Shown: positions 9,901-18,705, counted from the stretch's first letter. The stretch: DNA of 64,000 bases from CAYMCO01 sp964388955 (GCA_964388955.1 CAYMCO010000005.1:62001-126000); one strand, 5' to 3'. The notes: generated by a model not told the origin, from the sequence alone. Numbers and translations: made by a program.

Positions 9901-11553
9901 ACTCATCGGCGCACAGAGCATGGCAGCTGCTTCCGAGGGAGAGCCGGCCGGGTCCGCATCCCGCCAGTTGGAAGGACCAGAGAGGTTGACGGGGCGGCCG
10001 CGCTCGGCGACGGCTCCAGCGACACCTTGTCCGTAGGGCACCACCATCCCCTCCGTCTGCATCGCTGTCTGGCACCCCACCACACAGCGGATGCGATGCT
10101 CCTGAGGTTCACTCAAGAACATCACTCCGCCGTCCGCCCCCAGCAACCCGGCTGCCTTCCGGACGATGGCTTGCAGCACCAAGGGGGTCTCTGGCTGGGC
10201 AATCAGGTAGGTATTGATGTCCCAAATGGCTTCAAGCTCTCCGACGCGTTTCAAGCGCCGTTTCACCAGCCTGAGTTGTCGGAGTCGGTATGCCAAGTCA
10301 TCGGCCAGCTTGCGCAGCAGTCTGATCTCGTCGTCGCCGAATTTCGCTCTGCCGCTCAAGTACGCGGCAAGCACGAGGTGGGCATCCCCTTCCAATCGCG
10401 ATGGGATAAAGCTTGCCGACCGGAATCCCCGAGCCAAGGCCTTCTCTCGCCACCCGCCGTCGACCGTCTCCAGCGCGATATCGGTCACAACCACCGGGCG
10501 CCTCGACCGGAGGGCTTCTGCACCGGGGCTCTCGCTCCCCCGGCCACCGCCGTTCCTGGAGCTCAACGCCCTCAGATCCCTCTCGTCCGCGCCCGCGCCG
10601 GCACTCGGTCCACTGACCTCCCCGCTCTGATTGACTACGCCAACCCAAACGGCGCGGTAGCGGCCGGAGGCCACCAGGAGTTCGCAGACCTGGATCAATA
10701 GATTCTCTTCGCTCTGACCGCGCAAAATGAGGCTGCGCGCAGAGGTCAGCAGCTGCAGCTGGCCCTCCAGACGATCCATTTTGCCCGCAGAATCCAGAAA
10801 GTCATCCATCCATGGCGTTTGACCCCATTGACGGAATCTGCCCCGGCTTTCATAATAGGCCCAGCCCGCAATCGTGGCGGGTGCGATGAAAAGGACCGCC
10901 AGCGACCACTGGATCACCTCGCCGGATAGCGTCCCGGACCAGAAGGGCGTGCCGACAGTCCCCAACACAGCGCTGATCGCCGCGTGCACGAACCCGGCGA
11001 CCAGGATCGAGAGCAATGGGCGAGCCAGGCGCCAACGGCGCGTGAAACGCAGGGAGGCAGCATTGAAGGTCACCCACAGACAGAATAGAGACACGGGCAG
11101 GGCCAGCGCACCCGCCACTTGAATCCGTGCTACCCCACTGATGAGAACCAGCGCCGGCGCGGACGAGATTCCTGTCGATATGGACAGCAGCGCCAAGACC
11201 GGCAGGCCGATTCCCACGACCAGGTCGATCAGCGTTATCGCGATCCACAAGCTGCGAGCCCGAGCGCTGCCTTCTGTGGAAAGCGCGAGGGTGAAGCCCA
11301 GGAAGATGACCGGCGCGATGATGAGCTCACCGTAGGTGGGCGGGCCAAAGAACCCGCTGAACACCGCAATCCCAGCGCTCTGGAAGACGAAGGCGAGCAA
11401 GGCGGGCCGGACTGCATACGCCAGTGCCAAGGCGCCCAAGAGTGGCGCGGCCACGGCCCTCTGATCGCTTCTTCTCCATCCATATGCGACGAAAAGCAGG
11501 CCCGCACCGGCCGAAAGAGCGGCAAAATATATCGGAATGAGATGTCCCTGCAT
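6967..11553 (-). CDS. Membrane-anchored sensor histidine kinase with six GAF domains
   Basis: A very large (1,528-residue) sensor kinase. The first ~270 residues hold seven or eight hydrophobic helices. Six GAF modules follow at about 290-430, 450-600, 620-765, 775-930, 945-1095 and 1100-1245, then a coiled coil, HisKA with phospho-acceptor H1296 (SDVSHELRTPLTNI), and HATPase_c with N box NLLTNALNYTPPGG, G1 DTGLGIRPEDRDRIF and G2 GTGLGLAICKE. The longer open frame starts at a TTG at 11583; I prefer the ATG at 11553 with GGGAAAG upstream. No response regulator is adjacent. The signals bound by the GAF domains cannot be inferred. Confidence 0.92.
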   Translation of the reverse strand: MQGHLIPIYFAALSAGAGLLFVAYGWRRSDQRAVAAPLLGALALAYAVRPALLAFVFQSAGIAVFSGFFGPPTYGELIIAPVIFLGFTLALSTEGSARARSLWIAITLIDLVVGIGLPVLALLSISTGISSAPALVLISGVARIQVAGALALPVSLFCLWVTFNAASLRFTRRWRLARPLLSILVAGFVHAAISAVLGTVGTPFWSGTLSGEVIQWSLAVLFIAPATIAGWAYYESRGRFRQWGQTPWMDDFLDSAGKMDRLEGQLQLLTSARSLILRGQSEENLLIQVCELLVASGRYRAVWVGVVNQSGEVSGPSAGAGADERDLRALSSRNGGGRGSESPGAEALRSRRPVVVTDIALETVDGGWREKALARGFRSASFIPSRLEGDAHLVLAAYLSGRAKFGDDEIRLLRKLADDLAYRLRQLRLVKRRLKRVGELEAIWDINTYLIAQPETPLVLQAIVRKAAGLLGADGGVMFLSEPQEHRIRCVVGCQTAMQTEGMVVPYGQGVAGAVAERGRPVNLSGPSNWRDADPAGSPSEAAAMLCAPMSVRGEVIGVLGLERAPDGDPFTDEDLQTLTLFANQAALVAQNTRLIEDARHKVDQLERLNALTRAAIEAPDIPALGDVLVKHLCDLVGAQGGMICLNGVRPGGAQVLAASGSLHSAVEEEVGRAWAKEMTELALGSAGPLLITPEMDGIRDAPDELGKQSILALPLMTGDVGLGAAFLGFDASRQIQQGEIQICAQAATQASLGLSKLQSIESEKKRSSELEALRQASLSVTSILDLEAVLEAILAHTLRLVGADDAHIFISDAGQLTFGAALWAAGKQREPFSQPREGGLTHTVARTGKRMLVPDVDRDDLYADWRWGGAIAGFPLHIGSRILGVMNVAWSDPHDFTQEEVRAMELLADQAAIAIANLRLFERMDAERQRVQLLYDVTNAVASSLDPTEILRRAVQLTTENLRATAGIGFVLEAESGKLGLETVAGGEYFGGVEFANALDLELGSGLEGWVAENRQAVLISDIRQEDRWTQFREIDYKDIRSVVSAPILAGVQTLGVISILDESPFKPEQLDLLKAISQQVGLALSNAKRYQMTVRQLRERTVLQQVAQVVAKRLEIQPLVKEITRQVRQELGYPVVELFLVEGDFLVLRDIEGAHPRERARIPLGEGVVGRVARKNQAVLVPDVYREEDYIPGVPGIKSEIAVPLRKADVVVGVLNVETPERYGLGQDDLRLLSLLADQASIALENAALYERLRQEAEKLEHTVAERTAALAEALEQAREANQIKTQFVSDVSHELRTPLTNIRLYLELLETGQPARFASYLDTLQRETDRLVSLIEDLLTISRIDAGTSAPNPVSLDLNRLAKSLVQDRRRLFSARELKLEFKPETPLSSIFGDERMLTQVVANLLTNALNYTPPGGRVTVSTCESAQQGMDWVTLTVTDTGLGIRPEDRDRIFERFFRGSAAREGGKPGTGLGLAICKEILERHGGRITVNSEPGKGSSFTIWLPNRAEPVIRQSWTGASGPLD

Positions 11554-11604
11554 TGGATTCTTTCCCGCAAAGCCCAGCCCCAACGCGGCTTGCGGACTAG
11601 ATCG

Positions 11605-11610
11605 ATTATA
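11605..11610 (-). promoter_or_regulatory. Candidate -10 of the six-GAF kinase gene
   Basis: TATAAT on the minus strand, about 50 bases upstream of the kinase ATG. The same bases on the plus strand read TATACT (11607-11612), which might serve the divergent aconitase gene. No convincing -35 is visible for either. Confidence 0.35.
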
Positions 11611-11693
11611 CTCCCCATGATCTACCCACCTAGAGTACCTTAATTCCTGCCCTTATGTGGAGAGCAAGGTGCGCGATTTGTCAGGAGTCTCAA

Positions 11694-14408
11694 ATGGATC
11701 TGGATCCTTTTCAGTCTGTGGACACACTGAGAACGGCGGCAGGTGACGCCGCGATTTACCGCCTTCAGGCCCTTGAGGAGGCCGGCCTGACACAATTGGA
11801 TCGCTTGCCGGTCTCAATCCGGGTGCTGCTGGAATCCGTGCTGCGCCAATTAGATGGCCGTCTGATTACCGAGGACCACGTAGCCGGCCTGGCGGGGTGG
11901 AGACCCGATCTGGAGTCCAGACCCGATGTCCCCTTCCGGCCCTCCCGGGTGCTGATGCAGGATCTCGCCGGTGTGCCCGCTGTGGTGGATCTGGCCGCAA
12001 TGCGATCCGCGCTGGCGCGAGCCGAGGGAGACCCCAGCGAGATCAACCCACACGTTCCGGTTGATCTGGTCATCGACCACTCTGTGCAGGTGGACTTCTT
12101 CGGCAAACCGGACGCCTTCAAACGCAACGCGGAGAGGGAATTTGAACGCAATCGTGAGCGCTACATGTTCCTGCGTTGGGGGCAAGAAGCGTTTTCCAAC
12201 CTGCGTGTTGTGCCTCCTGACACGGGAATCGTGCATCAGGTCAATCTCGAATACTTGGCGAGGGTTGTGAGTCGCCGGCGGGTCGGCGGGAGATGGTTGG
12301 CCTTTCCCGATACCCTGGTCGGCACCGACTCGCACACCCCGATGATCAACAGCTTGGGGGTCCTGGGCTGGGGAGTGGGGGGGATCGAAGCCGAGGCCGC
12401 CATGCTCGGCCAGCCACTCGTCATCGTGGCGCCCGAGGTGATCGGATTTCGCCTGGTGGGGGAACTGCCGGAAGGCACCACCGCCACTGACCTGGTGCTC
12501 ACCATCACACAGATCCTGCGATCGCACGGGGTCGTGGGCAAGTTTGTCGAATTCACGGGCCCAGGGCTCAGCCATCTGTCGACGCCGGATCGGGCCACCA
12601 TCGCCAACATGGCTCCGGAATATGGCGCCACGGTTGGCTTCTTTCCGGTGGATAATGAGACGCTGCGCTACCTCGAGATCACGGGGAGGGACCGGCATCA
12701 CATCGATCTGGTAGAAAGATACTGCAAGACCCAAGGTCTATTCCACACGGATAGAACCGCCACCCCCGACTACACGGAGATCCTCGAGTTGGATTTGGGG
12801 ACGGTCGAGACGAGCGTGGCGGGGCCAAAACTCCCCCACAGTCGGGTGGCATTGTCTCAGGCGAGACAGGCCTTCGAGGGGGCGCTGCGCGCGCCATTCG
12901 AAGACGGCGGTTTCGGCCTGGGGGATGACGATCTCCAGCGGAGCGCCAAAGTGCGGGTGAATGGGAGGATCTCCCGCATCGGCCACGGCGCCGTGGTCAT
13001 CGCGGCGATCACCTCCTGCACCAATACCTCAAACCCCTCGGTGATGGTGGCCGCCGGTCTGCTCGCGCGAAACGCCCGCGCCCTCGGCCTCCGCGCCAAA
13101 CCTTATGTCAAGACAAGCCTGGCGCCCGGCTCGCAGGTCGTGACCGCTTACCTGGAGCGTGCCGGATTGCTCGGACCGTTGGCCGAGGTCGGATTTGAGC
13201 TTGTGGGATACGGGTGCACAACCTGTATCGGCAACAGCGGCCCGCTGCCCGAATCAGTGGTGCACGCCATCGACGAAAACGACTTGGTTGCCACCGCGGT
13301 GCTATCCGGCAACCGCAATTATGAAGGGCGCATCCATCCACGGGTTCGGGCGAGTTATTTGGCTTCGCCCCCCCTTGTGGTCGCCTATGCTTTGGCCGGA
13401 AGCATGGGGAAGAACCTGCTCAGTGAGCCGCTCGGTCGAGCGCCGTCCGGCGAGCTGGTGTACCTGCGGGACATCTGGCCCAGCCAGGAGGAAATCCGCC
13501 GTGTGGTCCACGAGAGCCTGAACCGGGACATGTTTCAGGAGCGCTACAGCGGCCTATACACGAGCAACGAAATGTGGGACGCCATACCCGTGGAGGGCGG
13601 TGACTTCTATGAATGGTCCGATCAGTCGACTTATATCCAGGAGCCGCCGTTCTTCCTCGGCCTCTCGGGGGTGCCCCAGCCGATCCGCGAGATCCGCGGC
13701 GCCCGGGTGTTGGGAATCTTCGGAGATGCGCTCACCACGGATCACATCTCTCCCGCAGGCGCGATCCCGGTGGACAGCCCGGCGGGGAGGTATCTACTCT
13801 CGCAGGGGGTGGAACCCAAGGACTTCAATTCCTTCGGCTCCCGCAGAGGGAATGATCGTGTGATGACCCGAGGCACATTTGGCAACATCCGCATCAAGAA
13901 TCGCATGCTGGGAGGGCGAGAGGGCGGAAATACAATCCACCAGCCGAGCGGAGAGGAGATGTCCATCTTCGACGCCGCCATGCGCTATCGGCGGGAGGGA
14001 GTCCCCCTGATCGTGCTGGCAGGAGAGATGTATGGCACCGGCTCTTCCCGGGATTGGGCCGCCAAAGGCACCGTCCTGCTGGGAGTCAAGGCCGTTATCG
14101 CCCGCAGCTACGAGCGCATCCACCGCTCCAACCTGGTCGGAATGGGCGTGCTGCCGCTACAGTTTCTGTCCGGAGAAAGCGCGGAGCGCCTTGGGTTGAC
14201 CGGAGACGAGGAATATCATGTGATGGATCTGGGCGACGATCTGCTGCCAGGTGGGCGTCTCCGGGTGCGCGCCCTGCGGCCCGACGGATCAGCGCGAGAT
14301 TTCGAGGTCCTTGCGCGCATCGACACGCCTGTCGAAGTGGAGCATTACCGCAACGGCGGTATCCTGCATACCGTGCTGCGCCGGATGATCCAGGAGATCG
14401 AATCCTGA
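11694..14408 (+). CDS. acnA: Aconitate hydratase (AcnA/IRP1 type)
   Basis: TCA-cycle enzyme interconverting citrate and isocitrate with a [4Fe-4S] cluster. The 904-residue protein has the AcnA layout: domains 1-3 with DSHTPMINSLGVLGWGVGG, cluster ligands C442 (SCTNTSNPS), C508 and C511 (GYGCTTCIGNSG), a linker, and domain 4 with SRDWAAKGTVLLGVKAVIA and FNSFGSRRGNDRVM. Length and spacing match the family. I chose the ATG at 11694 because AGGAG lies seven bases before it; the open frame continues to 11655 without conserved residues. The gene stands alone, ends at a strong intrinsic terminator, and is divergent from the large kinase. Confidence 0.97.
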   Translation: MDLDPFQSVDTLRTAAGDAAIYRLQALEEAGLTQLDRLPVSIRVLLESVLRQLDGRLITEDHVAGLAGWRPDLESRPDVPFRPSRVLMQDLAGVPAVVDLAAMRSALARAEGDPSEINPHVPVDLVIDHSVQVDFFGKPDAFKRNAEREFERNRERYMFLRWGQEAFSNLRVVPPDTGIVHQVNLEYLARVVSRRRVGGRWLAFPDTLVGTDSHTPMINSLGVLGWGVGGIEAEAAMLGQPLVIVAPEVIGFRLVGELPEGTTATDLVLTITQILRSHGVVGKFVEFTGPGLSHLSTPDRATIANMAPEYGATVGFFPVDNETLRYLEITGRDRHHIDLVERYCKTQGLFHTDRTATPDYTEILELDLGTVETSVAGPKLPHSRVALSQARQAFEGALRAPFEDGGFGLGDDDLQRSAKVRVNGRISRIGHGAVVIAAITSCTNTSNPSVMVAAGLLARNARALGLRAKPYVKTSLAPGSQVVTAYLERAGLLGPLAEVGFELVGYGCTTCIGNSGPLPESVVHAIDENDLVATAVLSGNRNYEGRIHPRVRASYLASPPLVVAYALAGSMGKNLLSEPLGRAPSGELVYLRDIWPSQEEIRRVVHESLNRDMFQERYSGLYTSNEMWDAIPVEGGDFYEWSDQSTYIQEPPFFLGLSGVPQPIREIRGARVLGIFGDALTTDHISPAGAIPVDSPAGRYLLSQGVEPKDFNSFGSRRGNDRVMTRGTFGNIRIKNRMLGGREGGNTIHQPSGEEMSIFDAAMRYRREGVPLIVLAGEMYGTGSSRDWAAKGTVLLGVKAVIARSYERIHRSNLVGMGVLPLQFLSGESAERLGLTGDEEYHVMDLGDDLLPGGRLRVRALRPDGSARDFEVLARIDTPVEVEHYRNGGILHTVLRRMIQEIES

Positions 14409-14433
14409 GCCTTCCTTCGCATCCCGGATGCAA

Positions 14434-14464
14434 AAAACCCGCCGGTACACCTTCGGCGGGTTTT
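14434..14464 (+). terminator. Intrinsic terminator after acnA
   Basis: An 11-bp perfect stem (AAAACCCGCCG paired with CGGCGGGTTTT) with a 9-base loop and a T tract. It begins 26 bases after the acnA stop. The A tract on the other side means it could also stop minus-strand transcription from the facing gene. Confidence 0.9.
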
Positions 14465-14492
14465 CTCACGCGGCGCCAGCTACGGTCACCTC

Positions 14493-14852
14493 TCAGCGGC
14501 GCATGGCATCCTTGATCTGTTCACGGGCGTCCAAAGCCGAGCCATACACGAACCCCACGATGGCGACGACGATCACCATGGGGAGCCAAATCCAATCCAC
14601 CCACGAGGCGGTGAGCAATAGGGGCATCAGCGCGCCGAGAACCCCGCCGAGGATGGCGCCGAAAAACGCGCCGGTCAGGCGGTATGGAATGTCCTCGAGC
14701 ATGAGGCCGATGGAAAACCGCCGCTGGCTGCGCCGATGCTGCTGGGCGATTCTACGTTGAGTCTTTCGCTCGCCTTTCAGCGGATCGCGCGCCGCGAGCT
14801 GCTGCTCGCGGATGCGGATCCACCTTTCTTTTTCTGATTCGCCTTTCCCCAT
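14493..14852 (-). CDS. Small membrane protein of unknown function
   Basis: I do not recognise this 119-residue protein. The first half is highly charged (many Arg, Lys, Gln, Glu), as expected for a cytoplasmic coiled or disordered region. Residues about 55-75 (LTGAFFGAILGGVLGALMPL) and 85-105 (WIWLPMVIVVAIVGFVYGS) are two hydrophobic helices, the first glycine-rich. The C-terminal dozen residues are charged. The ATG at 14852 is preceded by GGAGGGCGAAG. It stands alone, facing acnA across a shared terminator. Compositional consistency and a good ribosome binding site support a real gene. Confidence 0.6.
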   Translation of the reverse strand: MGKGESEKERWIRIREQQLAARDPLKGERKTQRRIAQQHRRSQRRFSIGLMLEDIPYRLTGAFFGAILGGVLGALMPLLLTASWVDWIWLPMVIVVAIVGFVYGSALDAREQIKDAMRR

Positions 14853-15161
14853 CTTCGCCCTCCATACCCTTACAATTCCGACCCGAGCAAGATGCGCGCA
14901 GCAGTGGTTCGAAAGTGCACCGGGGCAGCCTCTCCTGGAGCCACCGGCGCATGTAAAGCCAATCTAGCCCAGCGACAGCCGCATGTCAATCAGGACTTCA
15001 GCCATATCCTTCATCAGTCCGTTGTTCGCCTGTGGGCCCGCCGAGCCAGAGACGACGGCGATTCACGGGAAGAGGCTCACGCGCTACCCGATTCCCCCTT
15101 GCGGGATCTCGGGTACTGAGCTCGGAGAAGATCGAGAGCTTGCATGAGAACCAAGCCCTCA
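14853..15161. other. Intergenic region with an inverted repeat
   Basis: This 309-base gap lies downstream of the larA gene and upstream of the small membrane protein. It holds an inverted repeat at 15086-15114 (ACCCGA paired with TCGGGT, with an inner TCCC/GGGA pairing) that may end larA transcription, although no T run follows it. I see no credible coding frame or tRNA. Confidence 0.4.
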
Positions 15162-16406
15162 TCATGCGGGCAAGGGCATTACGTTCGAGGCGTCCTGCAG
15201 TACCAGCAGCTTGGCATCCGCCCCCAGCTTCGCCAGAGCGGCGTCCACGGCACGCTGCAGGTCCATCACCGGCCGCATATGGGCGGCTCTGATCTGGTCG
15301 GCGGGCAGGTCCGTCAGGGCCCAGATTTCCGCCCAAGTGGTCAGCTCAGCGATCTTGTCGGCTTTATGGTATCCGAGAACGTAGTGATCTGCGATTCGCT
15401 CCCTGATGGCAACTGCGTCATCCGATGCCGACAGCATTTCGAAGAACTCGCCATCCCCCAGCCCCTCACGGCAACTGCTGACCAAGATCAGCACCCCACC
15501 CTTCTTGAGGGCATGCTTCCCGGCCTCGATGGCCTTCTGAGACTGGTACAGATCGATATCCATGGGATAGTGCACGACGCAAACCACCACCTCCGCCTTC
15601 TCTTGGATGCGGCTGCAGTAGACTTGCTGGGCAAAGGGGATCAGGCAATCAAACGAGGCCTCCAAATCGCCACAGGCGGCTCCCACCACCCGATGCCCGC
15701 GATCCAACACGGTCTGGATCGAAAAGATCCGCCCGGTATCCAGAAACCGGAGGACATCGTGCATATCTTCATTCACAGGATTGTCTTCCAGTCCCAGCGC
15801 GCGAGCCGCGGGGTGCAGCGCATGTCGGTGGTTTTGAGTGATGCTCTCGTACGCCGCCACACCGGGCAGCAGCGACTTGCGGCCGCCCGTGTAACCGGCG
15901 AAGTAGTGTGGCTCGATGGAACCCAGGATCACCAGCCGATCGGCATGCACCGCTCTCTGGTTCAGCAGGATCTCCGTCCCGGCTCGGGTGCGGCCAAGGG
16001 TTTCCATCTCGGCGGAGGCTTTCGAATCGTGCACGTGGGTTCGATCCCGAACGTTGGGCCACAGGTCTCCGAAGATGTGATCGAACTCCCCAGGTGTGGG
16101 CATTCTGTGGTTCCCGGTGGCAATCAGAAACTCCGGGTTCGAATGGTCCAGCCAGGGCTGAAGGAACCGCAAGATACGCGCTGTCGGCGTCGGACGGGTG
16201 CCATCGTTGACCACAACAAGCACTCGGCGGCCACTCCCCAAGAACTGCGCAAAGGACTCGCCCGAGAGGGGTTGCTGCAAGGCGGCCCCCAGCACTTGGT
16301 CCTCTGGCGCAGCCGGAATTGGCTTGGGAGAGATCACCCCCAACAGCCGCGCCCGTGGCACATTCAAGGATAGCGCACCGTGTGCGTATGGGATCGAAAT
16401 CTCCAT
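15162..16406 (-). CDS. larA: LarA-family nickel-dependent racemase (lactate or related 2-hydroxyacid)
   Basis: A 414-residue member of the LarA (former DUF2088) family, which racemises lactate or other 2-hydroxyacids using a nickel pincer nucleotide. The residues known from the Lactobacillus enzyme are all present in order: R71 in NDGTRPTP, H100 in GNHR, H167 in PHYFAGYTGG, K177 in GRKSLLPG (the cofactor-attachment lysine) and H193 in QNHRHALHP. The ATG at 16406 has GGGAGG six bases upstream; an upstream in-frame codon at 16427 is less likely. The cofactor-making genes larB, larC and larE are not in the window. It lies 49 bases behind the LysM protein gene on the same strand. The substrate is uncertain, because LarA homologues act on several hydroxyacids. 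Confidence 0.9.
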   Translation of the reverse strand: MEISIPYAHGALSLNVPRARLLGVISPKPIPAAPEDQVLGAALQQPLSGESFAQFLGSGRRVLVVVNDGTRPTPTARILRFLQPWLDHSNPEFLIATGNHRMPTPGEFDHIFGDLWPNVRDRTHVHDSKASAEMETLGRTRAGTEILLNQRAVHADRLVILGSIEPHYFAGYTGGRKSLLPGVAAYESITQNHRHALHPAARALGLEDNPVNEDMHDVLRFLDTGRIFSIQTVLDRGHRVVGAACGDLEASFDCLIPFAQQVYCSRIQEKAEVVVCVVHYPMDIDLYQSQKAIEAGKHALKKGGVLILVSSCREGLGDGEFFEMLSASDDAVAIRERIADHYVLGYHKADKIAELTTWAEIWALTDLPADQIRAAHMRPVMDLQRAVDAALAKLGADAKLLVLQDASNVMPLPA

Positions 16407-16455
16407 ACTGTCCCTCCCAACGGTCATTCAGCGCGGCCGAGAATTGGAGACACCA

Positions 16456-17304
16456 TCAACGCAGTGATGAGGGGTGAGAGCGAGAAAGGCGCGCCGCATA
16501 GTAGCCCACCCCGCCCGCGGTGAGCAACAACAGGACTCCCAAGGCCCCCAGCAGGTAGGACCGGTCACTTTCCTGCTTTAGGCCTCCGCCAGATATGGCC
16601 GCGCTGGGCTGCGCGCCGAACTGCACGAATGTGCGGTCTCCTGGGGCAAGGTGCATCGGCAGATTCATCCCGGTCGTTGGATTATATTCCGGCGGGACGG
16701 CGGCGCTGACATTGTAGTCTCCGTTCGGCAAGTCGTCGAAGCAATAGCCCTGGATGTCGCCGCTTTCGTCGAACAATTCATCCGGCCCTGTGGTATGCTC
16801 TCCCGCGATACCTCCCGCAGCCTCTGACACGCTGACCTCCCCCCCTGCCAAGGAAGCTTCCCCCGCGTCAAGTCGGGCATTTCCGTTCTCATCCAGAAAG
16901 AGGAGCACGCAGATCTCCCCCACCCCAAAGACGGGGGTGGGTGTGGCGGAAATGGGCGTCTCCGTCGGAAACGCGTCCGGGGGGAGTGTCGCCGGCGGGG
17001 CGGGGCCCCCCGTCCCCAGCAACAGCTTCATCCCGGGTGCGATGACGTCGTTCGCCTGCAGTCCATTCAGGGCCATTAGCTCCTGGACGCTCATGTTGGC
17101 GATCGCGGCGATCCGCCACAGAGAATCATCGCGCTGCACCTCGTAGATGATGTTCCCATCCGGGCCTGGGGTCGGCGTGGGAAAGATCGTCGGCTGGGCA
17201 GCAGGCCTCGAAATCGACCCTGCGCTCGCCCCCGGAATGATCATCAGCCCCCCGAGTATCAGCGCCAAGGCCAGAAAGACAGATGGCCCCAATCTGATGC
17301 GCAT
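16456..17304 (-). CDS. Exported LysM protein with SdrD-like domain and C-terminal membrane anchor
   Basis: A 282-residue cell-surface protein. A signal peptide (about residues 1-28) is followed by a Pro/Thr linker (PTIFPTPTPGP), one LysM repeat (about 50-98: YEVQRDDSLWRIAAIANMSV with GMKLLLG) that should bind peptidoglycan-type glycans, a second Pro/Thr linker, a SdrD/prealbumin-like domain starting at LFLDENGNARLDAGE (a calcium-binding-type loop), and a C-terminal helix with positive residues after it (residues about 255-282). This is a cell-wall-to-membrane tether layout. The ATG at 17304 has GAAGAGG upstream; a GTG at 17310 is the alternative. It is divergent from purA and ahead of larA. 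Confidence 0.78.
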   Translation of the reverse strand: MRIRLGPSVFLALALILGGLMIIPGASAGSISRPAAQPTIFPTPTPGPDGNIIYEVQRDDSLWRIAAIANMSVQELMALNGLQANDVIAPGMKLLLGTGGPAPPATLPPDAFPTETPISATPTPVFGVGEICVLLFLDENGNARLDAGEASLAGGEVSVSEAAGGIAGEHTTGPDELFDESGDIQGYCFDDLPNGDYNVSAAVPPEYNPTTGMNLPMHLAPGDRTFVQFGAQPSAAISGGGLKQESDRSYLLGALGVLLLLTAGGVGYYAARLSRSHPSSLR

Positions 17305-17327
17305 ACTCACCTCTTCGATTGCGTTAG

Positions 17328-17333
17328 ATTATA
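17328..17333 (-). promoter_or_regulatory. Candidate -10 of the LysM protein gene
   Basis: TATAAT on the minus strand 24 bases before the ATG at 17304. It is divergent from the purA promoter about 45 bases away. Confidence 0.45.
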
Positions 17334-17377
17334 GCGGCTTCGGGGGCCTGCGAGAAGGAGGTCCGTTCCGGCCCCCA

Positions 17378-17386
17378 TGCTATACT
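17378..17386 (+). promoter_or_regulatory. Extended -10 promoter of purA
   Basis: TGCTATACT. There is no -35 at the expected position, which fits an extended -10 promoter. Transcription should begin near 17393, just upstream of or inside the GGGGAGG ribosome binding site. Confidence 0.55.
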
Positions 17387-17403
17387 TCCCCGGGGAGGTG
17401 GGC

Positions 17404-18705
17404 ATGCCGCTAGATATCATTGTCGGGACTCAGTGGGGCGACGAGGGGAAGGGCCGCTTCACCGACCTGCTCGCTGGGCAGGCGGATATGGTCGCGCGCT
17501 ACAGCGGGGGTGACAACGCGGGCCACACGGTCACAATCGGCGATCAGATCTTCAAACTGCACCTGATCCCGTCGGGGATTGTGCATCATAGACCGATTTG
17601 CCTGATGGGCAATGGTATGGTGGTCAATCCCGCCAAGCTGCTCTCGGAACTGGACCGCCTATCCCAATCTGGTGTCGATGTCTCCCCAGGCCGGTTGAAG
17701 CTCTCCAACGCGGCACACATCATCACTCCGGCCCACATCGCGCTCGATGGCGCGAAGGAGGCGCACCGCGGGGCGGGGAAGATCGGCACCACGAAGCGTG
17801 GCATTGGCCCGGCGTACACCGACAAAGCCGCCCGCGTCGGGGTTCGGGCCGGCTCCATGCGGGATCCTGCCGCCTTTGGAAGACAGGTGGAGGCCCTGGT
17901 GGCGGGGGCAAACAGGCAGCTTGAAGAGCTCTACTCCGCCCCTCCGCTGGATGCCCGTCAGGCAGGCCAGCAATATGCTGGCTATGCTGAGCGCCTGCGG
18001 CCATACATCGCCAATGTCGGCGGGCTGGTGGGGGACGCCCTCGAGGGTGGCAAGGTCGTGCTGGCGGAGGGCGCCCAGGGCACCCTGCTGGATCTGGATC
18101 ACGGCACCTACCCCTTCGTAACCAGCTCCAATCCGGTCGCCAGCGGCGCCCTGGTCGGCTTGGGAATCGGGCCAGCGCACGTGCGCCATATCATCGGGGT
18201 CACGAAAGCCTTTCAAACCCGAGTCGGCGGCGGGCCCTTCCCTACCGAGCTCAAGGGCGAGGTGGGAGACCACCTTCGCGGCAGCGGGCAGAACCCCTGG
18301 GACGAATACGGCACCACCACTGGCCGCCCACGGCGATGTGGGTGGTTGGATGCCGTCCTGCTCCGCTACGCAGCGCGGGTGAATGGGCTCACCGAATTGG
18401 CCATCACAAAACTGGATATCCTCTCCGGGATCGAGCCCTTGCGCCTATGCACGGCATATCGACGGGGAAACCGGAACTACGAGGAACTCCCCGATAGCCC
18501 CGATGACCTGAGCCAGTTTCAGGCCTGCTACCAAGATCTGCCGGGCTGGCAAGCGGATTTGACGGAGGTCAGGGCCTGGGAGGACCTCCCCGAGCAAGCC
18601 CGGCGCTACATCGGCGCCATTGAAGCGCTCACGGGGTTGCGCGCTACCAGAATCTCGGTGGGGCCTGAACGGGGGCAGGTGGTCATGCGCCCGGAGTCTC
18701 ACTAG
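17404..18705 (+). CDS. purA: Adenylosuccinate synthase
   Basis: Joins IMP and aspartate with GTP to make adenylosuccinate, the first step from IMP to AMP. The N terminus MPLDIIVGTQWGDEGKGR carries the GDEGKG phosphate loop with catalytic D13, followed by GGDNAGHT with the catalytic histidine. GTTKRGIGPAYTDKAAR, EGAQGTLLDLDHGTYPFVTS and TTTGRPRRCGWLDA are the other family signatures. At 433 residues it has normal length. The ATG at 17404 has GGGGAGG seven bases upstream; the frame continues to 17377 but the -10 box lies there. The gene is followed by the C39/TPR gene after 59 bases. Confidence 0.97.
   Translation: MPLDIIVGTQWGDEGKGRFTDLLAGQADMVARYSGGDNAGHTVTIGDQIFKLHLIPSGIVHHRPICLMGNGMVVNPAKLLSELDRLSQSGVDVSPGRLKLSNAAHIITPAHIALDGAKEAHRGAGKIGTTKRGIGPAYTDKAARVGVRAGSMRDPAAFGRQVEALVAGANRQLEELYSAPPLDARQAGQQYAGYAERLRPYIANVGGLVGDALEGGKVVLAEGAQGTLLDLDHGTYPFVTSSNPVASGALVGLGIGPAHVRHIIGVTKAFQTRVGGGPFPTELKGEVGDHLRGSGQNPWDEYGTTTGRPRRCGWLDAVLLRYAARVNGLTELAITKLDILSGIEPLRLCTAYRRGNRNYEELPDSPDDLSQFQACYQDLPGWQADLTEVRAWEDLPEQARRYIGAIEALTGLRATRISVGPERGQVVMRPESH

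Noticed and set aside
14905..14925. Second GGTTCGAAA tRNA-like stretch
   Set aside because: Flanking bases do not form a T stem or acceptor stem.
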